A DNA stretch of 35,001 bases from Temnopleurus reevesii (taxonomy: Eukaryota; Echinodermata; Echinoidea; Temnopleuroida; Temnopleuridae): the NCBI GenBank assembly GCA_036244855.1, contig BQKZ01002518.1, positions 1 through 35,001 on the forward strand, written 5' to 3'. Positions 22,700 through 33,308 of this stretch are shown piece by piece (position 1 is the stretch's first letter; every line of letters starts with the position of its first letter). The notes below the pieces were generated by a model, which saw only the letters and a list, made by a program, of their open reading frames with translations, ran no database searches and was not told the origin of the DNA. The position numbers and the translations under genes are program-made.

Positions 22700-24270
22700 G
22701 GCCCTTAACCCTCAGGCTAAATCATCCACTTTCCTTTGGTGAAAAAACCCTAATAAATGCTTCAAACATGAACAGGTGCCAGGGAGTGCCCAGGGCACAA
22801 TACCCAGGCACCCATAATGCTAAATCTGGGCCACAAAACTTTTTAACTGTGGGCCTATTATACATGCTTATTGTGAATGACTCACAAATGAAAGGGAGTG
22901 GAAAACTCTCCTAAAAGGGGAATTTTGCCCAGACATTTCTCTATATAAAAGAAAAAAAGATGAACAAACTGTAAAAGGTTGAGTAAAATCGGATAATCCG
23001 TTCAAAAGTTACCAATTCTCTGACTTTTCATTTATGCCACTATGAATCAGCAACTTTGGCATAATCTCCATCACTTTGGACATTAAATTTCAGATTGTTC
23101 ATCTTGTTCAATTGTTCAGATTGTTCGTTTTTCTTGAATTACTGACAATGTCTGGGTGAATTCACCTTTAAAGATCCTCAAGATGCATGCAAACAGTGGA
23201 TTAATGGCTGGAATTAATTTCATACAATCAAACAATTTCCAGTAAGAATAATCTTGAACATTTGAATGACAATTGTTTCATGATTGTTTGCTAAAAATGC
23301 ATAAATGAAAAAAGTGTGTGTGTGTGTGTGTTTGAGGGGGGGGGCAGCAGCATCAACATGTGAGTGATTCTATTTCCTTTGTTCGCACAGAACCAGCTAA
23401 AATGCAGAATCACATTACAACTCAACCTGACCTTGATCAAAGTCAAATATGGGCAATAAACTTTTAAAGCTTATGGCAACTTTCCCAACTTCCTCCTCTT
23501 GTTCAAAAGTAATATCAAATCACTTTTTATTGTCTTAAAATAGAGGGTTAGACCTCTTATATTTTTACAAATGCGGTTATCTGTTCTGACATCTGTGCAT
23601 TGCGGGTAAATCAAATTGAAATCATGTGGGTCACCAACATTGTAACATCTTTTGTTTGATTATTCTTTGTATTGCTGTAAGAAACCTGGGTACAAAATTA
23701 CCCGATGAAACAAAAGGAGTTCCATAAACATTTATGTTCATGTCCTCCTAAGAGTTTGGAGAAGTAACGTTTATTGAAACTTAATATGAAGAGCTGAAGA
23801 GCTGTGATGCAAAGACGAGTTAAAACCCGATTCTACCACTTGGAGGTATACGGATGCTAACTCATACTTTTAACTTGTTCTTTGTGCATTTCCAGATCCG
23901 AACTTTAAACACAGTTACTAATTGTTCAAAAACATGCATCAGATGAACATTAAAATGTGAATAATGCAACAGCAGAACAAGAGTAAGGGCAATCATGGCA
24001 ACAATACTAGAACGCCCAGCCATTCACTTAGAATGAAAGGCTTGAATTCATATGAATTCATATAAATTCATAAATAAACTCATACCCAATTCACACTTCT
24101 CCCTACTGAAATAAAACAAATAAATGAATAAATATGAAAATACACCTCATGCATATTCTGGAATGGTTAGGATCTGTGTAATGGTGAGAGTCAGAACCAC
24201 TACACATTTCATCTTGGTGTTGCACACAAAGTTGAAACAAACAATGTCAAAAGTTGCTCTGTATACTACA
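22700..24270. other. No gene seen; GT microsatellite
   Basis: Contains a (GT)n run at 23314-23330 followed by nine Gs at 23336-23344, and a small cluster of gttca/attgttc repeats at about 23095-23130. No exon is supported. Confidence 0.5.
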
Positions 24271-24280
24271 CCCCCTGTGC

Positions 24281-24552
24281 CAGGTAGCTTAATGGGTAAC
24301 TGATTGGAAACATGCCTTAAATAATGCCCACATAGAGACAAATATCTCTCAAATTTGGGAACGTCGCCTCACAAATCGGAGGTTCAGGGTTCAATTCCCT
24401 ACCGGATCATACCAAAATCATTACCAAAATGTATGTACATGCCTTAAATAATGCCCACATAGAGACAAATATCTCTCAAATTTGAGAACGTCGCCTCACA
24501 ACCTGGAGGTTCAGGGTTCAATTCCCTACCGGATCATAACAAAATCATTAAA
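24281..24552 (+). mobile_element. tRNA-derived SINE with internal tandem duplication
   Basis: An A-box match (TAGCTTAATGGG, from 24285) and a B-box match (GGTTCAATTCC, 24388-24398) are the internal RNA polymerase III promoter of tRNA-like genes. Before the B box, cctc...gagg can pair like an anticodon stem. The segment from 24311 is repeated with a 127-bp period, so a second B box lies at 24515-24525. The two copies differ at only a few positions. The A-B distance (about 100 bp) is longer than in a tRNA, so this is not a functional tRNA gene. Downstream to about 24700, gggagctgctgcta and gggaactgctgcta recur and may be the SINE body. Confidence 0.6.
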
Positions 24553-24699
24553 ATATGGGAGCTGCTGCTACCCTGTTGGGCAATTTATCAAGTAATGGAT
24601 AGAACAACATTGAACTGGTTCTGCTAAGCGATAAATTCATTGGAGTTTTGCTCTGGCCCGACAAAGCAACTAACTAAAACTCCTGGGAACTGCTGCTAT

Positions 24700-26380
24700 T
24701 CATACTGGTATACAGTACAAGTAATTTACACTTGAATTTTGTCAGTTCATGCAACTCAAGTGCATCAGGTTTTTAATCCAACCATTAGTATAATAAAGCA
24801 TACCAGTTCTATCAATATTATGATAATGCTAGTCATGTGAAAGATAACACCAAGTAGAGATAAAGACATCAACACAAACTTTGACCTACAAAAGTATTAA
24901 TAAGAATGAACAATTTGTAAGCTTCTCTGTTATGAATGCTCCATTTATGCCAATGAACAACCAAGGAGCTTTCTGTCCAGTATCCATGTACAATCCAAAC
25001 ACATTAATGGCTAGAATTTACAGAATCCATTAAGTCTCATGATTTTATCAAATAGAGGGGCAAAAAGTAACAAGAACATGATGGCCATGGAATGATCACA
25101 CTACCCAAATTACACTCAAAGTTTCAAGACGTGTTGGTGTAACAGGAGAACAATGTTTATTTTCATGAATTCCATACTTAACTATTTCTTTGTTTTAAAA
25201 AAAAATGGTATAAAATGCCCTTCCAACACAAGTTTGGTTTCAAATGTGTCTATAGAAGAATCTGAATGGCCTCATGTGACCAACACTTCAAAACTACTTT
25301 TCGTAATCAGTTATAGATTTGTATCATTTAGCTGAGCAAGAAATTCATTGACACTCTGCTGCACTCAACCCAGGTAGCGGGGGCGTGAGCAAGAATTTAT
25401 AATGCACCAGTGCTATGCTATAGCTTGGGTAGAATTATTTACAGGCTTCTTTCAAAAGATGATAGATTTAACTTGTAAATTGTTTAGAAACCACCTTGCT
25501 ATTATTAGAAAAGAATCTTTTTTAATTCCTGGAAAAAAATTATTGGTTTCAACCATCGTTCCCTCTCTCTGCCCTAGATATCCGTGAACCGAAACATAAT
25601 CATTCTAACAGTCCTATGTGAGCAAATGAAAGAAAATTCTGCATAGTTGTATTTACAAGCATATTGAAGAATGGTAATATAATACCAAGCTTTTATCCTC
25701 AGATTATAATCACAAACATGTGTATATTTCATACCATAAAACCGGGGCTAACAGAAACACCGGGGTGAAGACGGACAAAACTTACAGTCCATTCGGATCT
25801 CCTATCATGTTTGCTATAACTTTCTGTTAATTTTTCATATAAAGAAAGAGCTAATAACAGAGTCCGTAGAGTGATCTACCTCATTAAAAAAGAATCTTCA
25901 ATGGTCTAATTTTGCCCCTTTTTACCCGGCATCTATATTTGCTACGGTAACACTAAAGCAAGTGAAAAAAAAAGAAACTAAAATACTAAGCTGAAAATAT
26001 GACCCGTTTCAAATGGACAGAATTTTGTTTGATATCATTTGATTATTGAGAAATTTTTTTTTCCAGAATTTCAAATAGATGAAAAAATGCCATTGCCCCC
26101 ACTTGGTCCAAATGCGATTTAAATGTACTGCATAAAGGTAAATTATGATAAATTATCATCAAGGTAGATGCCAACATTTAAGCCTACCGCGCACATATTC
26201 TTCAGAGTGATACAAATAGGGGGTATGAACAAATGTAGAAAATATTAATAATTTTGTTATTACTTGTTTGCAGTATCATTGACAAAATGTCTACAAATTG
26301 GCAGATTTTGTCCAGTAACGGTTGCATGATTGTAAATATGAGTTTCAAATATGCATCATGAATTTTCATTTCTCCTAGCC
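24700..26380. other. No gene seen
   Basis: AT-rich DNA. A GC-richer fragment near 25365-25395 (caacccaggtagcggg) could be a remnant of another SINE, and accggggctaac / accggggtgaag recur at about 25741-25765. No exon is supported. Confidence 0.45.
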
Positions 26381-26384
26381 TTAA

Positions 26385-26567
26385 ACTACTTCACTGCAGT
26401 ATTTTCTGCACCTATTTCAAACTTTTTAACTTCCAAAATTCCAAAATGCTGTACAAATAAGCCGCGCACACACAANACTACTTCACTGCGGTATTTTCCA
26501 AACCTATTTCAAACTTTTTAACTTCCAAAATTCCAAAATGCTGTACAAATAAGCCGCGCACACACAA
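26385..26567 (+). repeat. 91-bp duplication around a single N
   Basis: Two 91-bp copies (26385-26475 and 26477-26567) are separated only by one N at 26476. They run from actacttcactgc to gcgcacacacaa and differ at about 4 sites (gcagtattttctgcacc versus gcggtattttccaaacc). The exact fit of the N between the copies points to a contig join with unmerged overlapping ends rather than a biological tandem repeat. Confidence 0.85.
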
Positions 26568-26569
26568 GT

Positions 26570-28060
26570 TACGAGCTGTCATGTGATCAATCAAGAGGTC
26601 ACTGAATGGCTTAGTTAAAACAAAATTTTGTTTTCTGTTGCACTTTTGTCACTAATGTCTAGAAAAAAATTGTGTGCAAGACTTTGAAAAAGAGAGGCCC
26701 AACTGTATGTAGTTTGCAGGCACAAATATTCTTTGGTCAATGTGTAGCCTATAACTCCTGTCTATGAGTAAGGGATCCCTATCAAATGGATAAATAAATT
26801 TTCATACAAGTTTTTATTCTGGAAATACCCATAATGCAACTGTCTCGCATGTGATAAAACAATAATCATTTTCTGAGTAATTCCAGTTGTTGCTTAAAGC
26901 CTCTCTCATATTAGTAAAGTGAAATAAGAGTGGTGCCTTACTTTTGAGTAGTGCACCTCTTTCTATTCAAGGATTTGCTCCAGATAATTATAAAGCATTC
27001 AATTTAAACTAAATTTGAAGCCAACGCTCTACTAATGTAAATAAAACATAGGCTTACTGTACATGGTTCCATTCAACCAAATTGTGGCATGAAACTCATG
27101 CTGATCCATTTTCTAACAGTTGGAATACCCAATACAGAACTTTTAATACTTTGTAAAAAAAAAATGGACGAGAGTGAACAGAAATCTGTTCACTTAAAAC
27201 AACATACCTGTAGATGTAGGCATAATAATTTTTTTTTTATCTTAAAAATTATACATATATACATATATCTTGCAAATGCCAAAAATATTTTATGTATCTT
27301 GAAGGATATTTTGAGCAAGTTTGATGCTTTGCTCGCAACCAAAAATTTATTTTCATTTGGTCCAATTGTTATATGTATTATCCCATTATCGTGGGGAGCA
27401 CATTCTTTTTAAACATCTGGCTACCCCTATAAGGCTTGATGTTCAGAAGTATTACTAACTTGGAGGCATAATATATGTTACAAAATGAACACAAATTTGC
27501 TCAGGTGGGACTTTGATCTACAGATCAATTGCCTTCTACATGCTAATAAATAATCATAAACCTGATAACATGTTTACACATTGATCAATAAAAGACAGAA
27601 ATAGCATTTAACTATGTATCTATCAACACATCTCATAATATGCTTAAATAAATTTCCCTTCCTAAGATAAGAGACAAATTAAGCTGATATGAATTCAAAA
27701 TGGAGATATAAATGTAGATCTTATAACAAATGCATCAGTTATCACAGACAAGCACTCCAGTCGTGCACACTGAGTTATCGAGATAACATGATTATAAACG
27801 GAGAATATTTGGAACTTCGCCAGGATAGTGTGGAATTTGGGTTAAGAACATAAATATATATCTTTGACAAAAACGATAAGAAAATACAAATAGCAAAGGT
27901 TGATAATTATAGCCTTCCTCTTCCGATAAAGCTACCATGCTGGGTCTCATGACTTTTGTACCAAAACAAAAGGCAAACTTTACAATTTGTTCTAGAATAT
28001 AAAAATAGAGTACAGTTCTCTTAGACAAAACATGAAATGTTACTGAATGTTTGAAGAAAA
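26570..28060. other. No gene seen
   Basis: AT-rich. The 107-codon frame at 27089-27412 on the plus strand includes homopolymer-coded stretches and lacks start or splice support. Confidence 0.45.
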
Positions 28061-28062
28061 TT

Positions 28063-28300
28063 AGGGTGCTACAAACCCACTTGCCCGCATGCCCGGAGCA
28101 ACAAAATGAACCTGTCGGGCAAGTAAATAAAATTGTCACTTGCCCGAAAGAACAAGTAGCAGCTTTTTCTAGTTTTCATCTACATGTAGAAATTGGCATA
28201 GGCCATCAATTTGGGGCAAAGGAAATTTTGTTTGGGCAAGTGATTTGAAAACATGGTTGCCCGACTGGGCAACTGGTGAAAAAAAGTCTTGTAGCGCCCT
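28063..28300. mobile_element. 238-bp TIR element rich in CTTGCCCG motifs
   Basis: The left end AGGGTGCTACAAACCCACTT and the inverted right end AGGGCGCTACAAGACTTTTT share 11 of the first 12 bases. Inside, the octamer CTTGCCCG or its complement CGGGCAAG and close variants recur at least six times in both orientations (28080, 28115, 28139, 28234, 28259, 28267 regions). A short element with TIRs and subterminal repeated binding-site-like motifs fits a non-autonomous hAT-like or related transposon. An 8-bp duplication is not clear (agaaaatt left, gatataat right). Confidence 0.55.
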
Positions 28301-28687
28301 GATATAATTACTATCTGGTAATATCATTTACTCTCTAGTAACTTTGAAATGGCGATTGATAGAAAATAGTATTCTTGTGTTAGGCATGCAGAAGATAGCA
28401 AAAAAATGAAGAATGGGCATGCAGAAAAGGATGAGATATAGAACAAAGAAGCCATTTAAATTGATTCAAAGGGCCTGAACATTGCCATTAACACAATATT
28501 TTGTACAGAAAATGAACAGACTACAGCCTGAAAATGAAGTGCCAGTGCCCGAATTCAGAAAAATTTGTTTGAAATTGGCAGGCAGGAGAAGAATCAGACG
28601 AAAAAGTAAAAGAAACAGCAGATAAAAAAAGAAAAGGAAGAAAAAAATATATAAAGAAAAAGGAGAAGAAGCAGCAGAAGAGGAGCA

Positions 28688-28959
28688 GAAGAAGAAGCAG
28701 AAGAAGAAGAAGAAGAAGAAGAAGAAGAAGAAGAAGAAGAAGAAGAAGAAGAAGAAGAAGAAAAAGAAGGAGAAGAAGAAGAAGAAGAAGAGGAGGAAGA
28801 AGAAGAAGAACAAAATAAAGAAGTAGATTTATGGGAGGGAAAAGACAAAAGTGATGACGATGAATGGAAGAAGAAGAAGAAGAGGAGGAAGAAGAAGAAG
28901 AACAAAATAAAGAAGTAGATTTATGGGAGGGAAAAGACAAAAGTGATGACGATGAATGG
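28688..28959 (+). repeat. (GAA)n tract plus a 92-bp tandem duplication
   Basis: A long purine tract of GAA/GAG units to about 28810 is followed by acaaaataaagaagtag... gatgacgatgaatgg. This block, with a short GAA stretch ahead of it, is then repeated with a 92-bp period (acaaaataaag at 28810 and 28902). Several overlapping poly-Phe, poly-Ser and poly-Leu frames on the minus strand are only translations of this repeat. Confidence 0.85.
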
Positions 28960-28964
28960 TAACG

Positions 28965-29630
28965 ATTCACAATAAAGACCGTTCATACAGAAACATTCCC
29001 AAAATAAAAAGTTAATGAGAAAGAAATAATTCCATATCATCAAAAGACAAAATAAGAGAATGAGAGAGATTAGACAAACAACAAGAAGGTGGAGTAAGAT
29101 GGTGAAGAACACTACCGGAGATGATGTTGATCAGGAGAAGGAAGCAAGAGAGAGAGAGAAGGATAGAGAGCATTTGAGGTCACTGACCATCTGTATAACA
29201 GGTCAAGTAAGAGCCCCATTTCCTGAAGCACTCGATCCATTTCAATTCCAATCCACCATCTCAAAGCCTTGGACCAATTCACATTCACTTTCCAAAACCT
29301 TCAAGACCAATTCAGAGAACCAGTTTATAACTTTCCTATGAGCGTTTACAGCCACATCAAAATCAAACAGGGTTGATTTTGTTGCTCAGCAAAGTATCTT
29401 ATCACTGAGTAAAGGGCCCAAAGTTAGGTGTGAATTCTATAACCAGGTATATTCTGCACTTTATGATAAATAAAATAAATTCAATCGTACACAAATTGAA
29501 GCTGACGCAATCTAACTATATCCTAAAAAATGCATGAACGTTCCAAAAATGATTTGTTTTCCAACACAAGCTTGCATTCTTACATACAACAAAGGGTTAA
29601 GAAGAGAAAGGGAAGAGAAATATAGAGCAG
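28965..29630. other. No supported gene
   Basis: Purine-rich at first (gagagagagaga near 29148-29160), then AT-rich. A 93-codon frame at 29060-29341 on the plus strand begins with a true ATG (MREIRQTTRRWSKMVKN...), but it lies in purine-rich DNA that has few stops and has no other support. Confidence 0.4.
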
Positions 29631-29635
29631 GATGA

Positions 29636-29796
29636 GATTATGGAGGTTTCGATTTCGTTTGTCACAGTCACAGTCAACCGGAAGTAGTACGTCATAGTTT
29701 GACGTAACAATAAGCAGATGCGCAAAACTACCACATACTACTTCCGGCTGACGTGCCCTTCGTCACAGTTGACTGAAATCGAGACACCATATCATG
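29636..29796. repeat. Palindromic element with ETS and CRE sites in both arms
   Basis: The two halves are imperfect inverted copies. ATGGAGGTTTCGATTTC on the left matches ATGGTGTCTCGATTTC inverted from the right, both continue with gtcac/agtcaac motifs, and CCGGAAGTAGTA (29678-29689) pairs with TACTACTTCCGG (29736-29747) perfectly. Each arm has an ETS core (CCGGAAGT), and CRE-like half sites occur at 29688-29694, 29700-29707 and 29749-29755, with gatgcgcaaa in the centre. It may be a foldback transposon, a regulatory palindrome, or a transposon used as a promoter. No clear target duplication. Confidence 0.6.
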
Positions 29797-29819
29797 TAAC
29801 TTTCGCAGCTCAGCTGCAT

Positions 29820-29880
29820 ATTTAAGAAAGTGTAAGAGCAAAAAACGGCCAAGCCCGAAACTTGGCCGTGGCCATTTTCC
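29820..29880. promoter_or_regulatory. GC-rich hairpin and YY1-like ATG motif
   Basis: CGGCCAAG and CTTGGCCG (29846-29868) form a perfect 8-bp stem with a 7-nt loop. On the minus strand GGAAAATGGCCACGGCC (ATG at 29875) resembles the YY1 element found at animal start codons, but the frame is only 17 codons. Next to the ETS/CRE palindrome this could belong to the same regulatory block. Confidence 0.25.
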
Positions 29881-30392
29881 AGACTAGCTTAGGATGCGTT
29901 CTTTAATAGTGTTTGAGGCATTTTTAATTCAATTTTGAAAATTTACTAAAATTTACTGTGAATGGGGCCTTGCTTTCCAAACCAATCTTGTATACTTCAC
30001 TGATCCCTTAGTCCACTCACCAAACAGAGGAAGGAAACTACATGTACACTCATACAAAATATGACATTGTTTCGTTCCCTGAAGCAAGGCACAAATATCA
30101 TGCTAATACAGGATCAGAGGTGGCTTGAACTATGAAAACAGGCTAACAATTCTTTCATAGCCATGTACCTTATGGCATCTGCTTTCAAAATCTTCAATTC
30201 AAAATGAATTTTCCCAAATACATTTTTCTCTTCATACCTTGACATCAAATCATTTTCTCCACTATTTTGGGACTGTTCATTATGGCACAGATTAAAACAA
30301 AATTGTATGATTTCTGTAAGTTTAATATATCATGGCTTGAGAAGGACCCTTTTTTCTTTACTAAAGCTTTGTGATACATAATAACGCACACA

Positions 30393-30612
30393 ATGTCGAT
30401 GGAGCAATTTTTCAAAAGTGTACCATATGGTGATACAGAGCTAAAGGTGGGTCGCGGTCTGGAACTCTTCAAAAGAGGGCGACAGACTAGATTCAATCGA
30501 TCCCACATTGCTCACAGCTTCCATGTGGTAACCTTCAATCTACATCTCGACACAAGCCCTGGTGCAATTGATGCTTTGAGTATTGCAGACATTACACAAT
30601 ACAACTATTCAG
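30393..30612 (+). CDS. Candidate first coding exon, unknown protein
   Basis: ATG at 30393 in good context (A at -3), with a second ATG two codons later (+4 G), opens 73 codons ending at TTCAG|GTAATT (GT at 30613-30614). The peptide begins MSMEQFFKSVPYGDTELKVG, has a basic middle (FKRGRQTRFNRSHI) and ends ALSIADITQYNYS. Composition is balanced, with no low-complexity run, and the DNA is GC-richer than its flanks. On the minus strand ATG at 30508 also opens a frame (MWDRLNLVCRPLLKSSRPRP...), so the strand is uncertain. The exon ends in phase 1, so it cannot join directly to the phase-0 reading of the exon at 33309. No family recognised. Confidence 0.33.
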
Positions 30613-30732
30613 GTAATTGACAGTTTGGATGCCTAGACCGACCGCCCCTCTGAAAATGGCCTTGAAATGGGCTTGAAATGACTGATGTTTGCAAGATATT
30701 TGAACAAATCCTGGTCAACACAATTTACATTT

Positions 30733-31000
30733 CAAACCTTCTAAAAACTGAAAATGCCTGTCTTCCCAGTTTGATGTGATATGAAATACTCACATTAATG
30801 CACTGTCTTATGCCCTATATACAAACTGGCAAGATCTCTTATTTTTTTCAGATGTATAAAAAAAGCAGAAAATTTGTATCTCAAACCTAAATTATAAATT
30901 CTAGAAACTGAAATTGCCTGTCTGACCAGGTTAATGCTCAAATTAATGCACTGTCTCATGCCTTATCTAGGAATTGGCAAGTGAAGGTCTTTTTTTATTC
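30733..31000 (+). repeat. Diverged tandem duplication, period about 150-160 bp
   Basis: Blocks occur in the same order twice: caaacct (30733, 30882), actgaaaatgcctgtct / actgaaattgcctgtct (30747, 30907), attaatgcactgtct (30794, 30942) and ggcaag (30826, 30976). Spacing drifts through indels, so the duplication is old. Confidence 0.7.
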
Positions 31001-31159
31001 ATCTGAGATAATAAATAAAAGCTGAAAATGCATTTTTTTTTGTGAATTTTTATTTTCTTGCATTTCTAAACAAGTGAAGTTCCTTAAATACATGCATGTC
31101 CCTCTAAAGTAAAAAATAAAATGACCAAATAAACCTGAAAACAACTACATGTATATTGT

Positions 31160-31780
31160 TGTTTTGCACACCAGAGTGCGTTCTTTCCCTTATATCGCAT
31201 CATTTATTTATTGTTTTATATTTATTCAAGCTTTCTTTCATGTCCCTACATGTATCTTATTTACTGTTTCAACATTCCCACCTCTTTCCTGACACTACTT
31301 TATTGTCTCCATGGCTCTTCCTTTCCTTTCTATCCTTTATGTTAATTGCTTTCTGACTTTCTTACTATCGTTACGAAATTTCATGTTCTTCGTATATTCT
31401 ACCTTTCTTTCCTCAACAGATATCATTCAATTTTCTTTATCTTTCTTCCTTATTTTCTGCTCATCCATATGTTGTTTTCATCTGTCCAACCTCATTTTCT
31501 GTCTCTTCCTATGTGATCTTTTTTATTTTCATCTTTAACCTTCATTTCTCTCGGGCATAATGTTATTTTCAACGTTTTGCCTCTTTTTTCAGTCTATCCA
31601 CATGGTACTTGTGCCAAGTTGTGGTTCTCGCTTTTACGATATGTACTTTGTTTATTTCTTTATCATTTTGTTCCTCATACTCATACTATTCATTTTACAT
31701 GTACATTCTTTCAATTCATACATCACTCTCTCAACTCTATTTTCATGTCTCTTCATGATGTCACAGGAACACGTTCATAA
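31160..31780 (+). other. Pyrimidine-rich, strand-asymmetric domain
   Basis: For about 620 bp the plus strand is dominated by C and T without being a simple repeat. This removes stop codons and gives three long overlapping plus-strand frames (31156-31356, 31311-31538, 31560-31790) made of Phe, Leu, Ser, Ile and Cys. They look like membrane proteins but are composition artefacts. No start, splice or TIR support. Confidence 0.6.
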
Positions 31781-31906
31781 ACATGTTTAACACAGATATG
31801 TATGTATGCAACATGACTGATTAAATTTCTCTGAGAAATGTGTTTCTAACACATCTTTTTCTGAATTTCAGAATTGCAACACAAAACACATTTGCAATAA
31901 GAAACA

Positions 31907-32418
31907 TTAACCCATAAACTGCGAAGGGCCACAAAAGTGGCCCAGAACTTGAAACTACTATACCACAATTTTGTGTGCATAACAAAAGGCTGCAGATCTA
32001 TTGTGCATGGACAATGTTCTGAAATGTCCATTGATACCAGTAGTCAACAACCATTCATCATTCTGGGCTGAAAAGAATTCTTATAAACTTCAGTAGCATT
32101 GCACAATGGAAAGATATATTCAGGCATGGGTCAAATTCTTCCTTACTCATTATTGATACACACAGAGCTTAAATACAGGGTTTTTATTTTTACTTTGATT
32201 TGGACCCTAATTACATATTCAAAGCATTGTTTATAAGACAGGTTATTCACTAAAAATTGCAATAGCTATTACCTGAATATTGTACACTTCTTAAATTTAA
32301 GTTGTTGAAATTCCAGCATTATACCACCAAAAATTATGATGAAAATAAAGATCAAAGTGATCAATGTTTTTCAGAAGTTTATTTCATCGTGAAAAATGTT
32401 CAGCAGTTTAGGGGTTAA
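31907..32418. mobile_element. piggyBac-like MITE with TTAA duplications
   Basis: A 504-bp element (31911-32414) is flanked by TTAA at 31907-31910 and 32415-32418. Including the TTAA, the ends TTAACCCATAAACTGC and, inverted, TTAACCCCTAAACTGC match at 15 of 16 positions. TTAA target sites with CCC-starting ends define the piggyBac superfamily. Just inside the left end GGGCCAC-AAAA-GTGGCCC (31926-31943) is a perfect hairpin. There is no transposase frame, so the element is non-autonomous. The right end lacks the hairpin. Confidence 0.8.
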
Positions 32419-32718
32419 TACAGCCATGACAACCACGTTTTGAACTAAACGTATTTGAAACTCAATAAAAATGATGCACAAACATGGCCTCCCACACATC
32501 TACAACAACAACAATAAAGAATCAATTTCACAGAATGACAGGGAAAATAAGCAATTCAATCTTTTATTCTAAATCCAATTTGTTACAGCCAGAGGGAAAG
32601 CAGGCAAAACAAATTCAACTTAAGTTCAAGTCATCATTCACACCAAGCATTCAACTTACCAATTAGAACATAAAACCATAATATAACAATTTCAAAAGAC
32701 ATGAAATAAAACTAATCA

Positions 32719-32900
32719 GTGAATGCCGTGCATGAGATGCTGCGTGAAAAAAAAACAAATGAAAGACGGTAATCGATCAATGCCTGGCTTTGGAGCACGT
32801 GTGTATGTGCGCACGGACTTTACTACGGTACCTCCTCGTCGAGCAGGCCAGCACATGCGGGAGCACGAGCTTTGCGCTTCCGCCGATTCAATCATCTCAA
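32719..32900. promoter_or_regulatory. CpG-rich segment with CACGTG E-box
   Basis: About 14 CpGs fall within roughly 130 bp (32761-32890), far above the surroundings, and a CACGTG E-box lies at 32795-32800. All frames tend to be open here. On the minus strand a 59-codon frame from ATG at 32895 begins MIESAEAQSSCSRMCWPARR; on the plus strand a 61-codon frame covers the same DNA. I read it as a CpG-rich promoter or enhancer candidate; coding is possible but unsupported. Confidence 0.35.
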
Positions 32901-33073
32901 AATTTTAGTACTTTAAATCGAGTGATATTCGATAATCTTTCAGGTGAAATTTTATTAACACATCTCATCTGTTAATCTACATTCTATATATTCTGAAAAT
33001 TGAGTTTAAGTGTAGACATGACATTATTACATGACAATTCACGACTATAAACAAAAATAAAAAGTTTACTTGC

Positions 33074-33092
33074 CTGTCATGGGGGCTGCCAT
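33074..33092 (-). CDS. Possible start exon with YY1-type ATG and GC donor
   Basis: On the minus strand CCAACATGGCAGCC places an ATG (33092) inside a YY1-like element, an arrangement found at real start codons. Six codons (MAAPMT plus one base) reach ACAG|GCAAGTAA, a perfect match to the rare GC-AG type of donor. Without splicing the frame stops after MAAPMTGK. The short length makes chance a serious alternative. Confidence 0.2.
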
Positions 33093-33308
33093 GTTGGAAA
33101 AAATATGGAGTCGTGTATGTGTCAAATTAATTTGAAATTTGGTATTGTTTCCACTTTTCAAGTTGCGGTTTGAATATAAATCTGATACCTCTATGGTAGC
33201 TATACACAGGTTTATCTACCTCTTTTAAATTCATATAACGATTCTTGATGACATTTTTAATTGATTACATTTTAAGTTCATATTATCGTTATTACGGGAT
33301 TTTTTCAG

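Noticed and set aside
24361..24420. Functional tRNA gene
   Set aside because: The B box and an anticodon-like stem are present, but the A box is about 100 bp away and no acceptor stem can be formed, so it is SINE sequence.
28466..28970. Overlapping minus-strand frames of Phe, Ser and Leu runs
   Set aside because: Direct translation of the GAA/GAG microsatellite in three frames.
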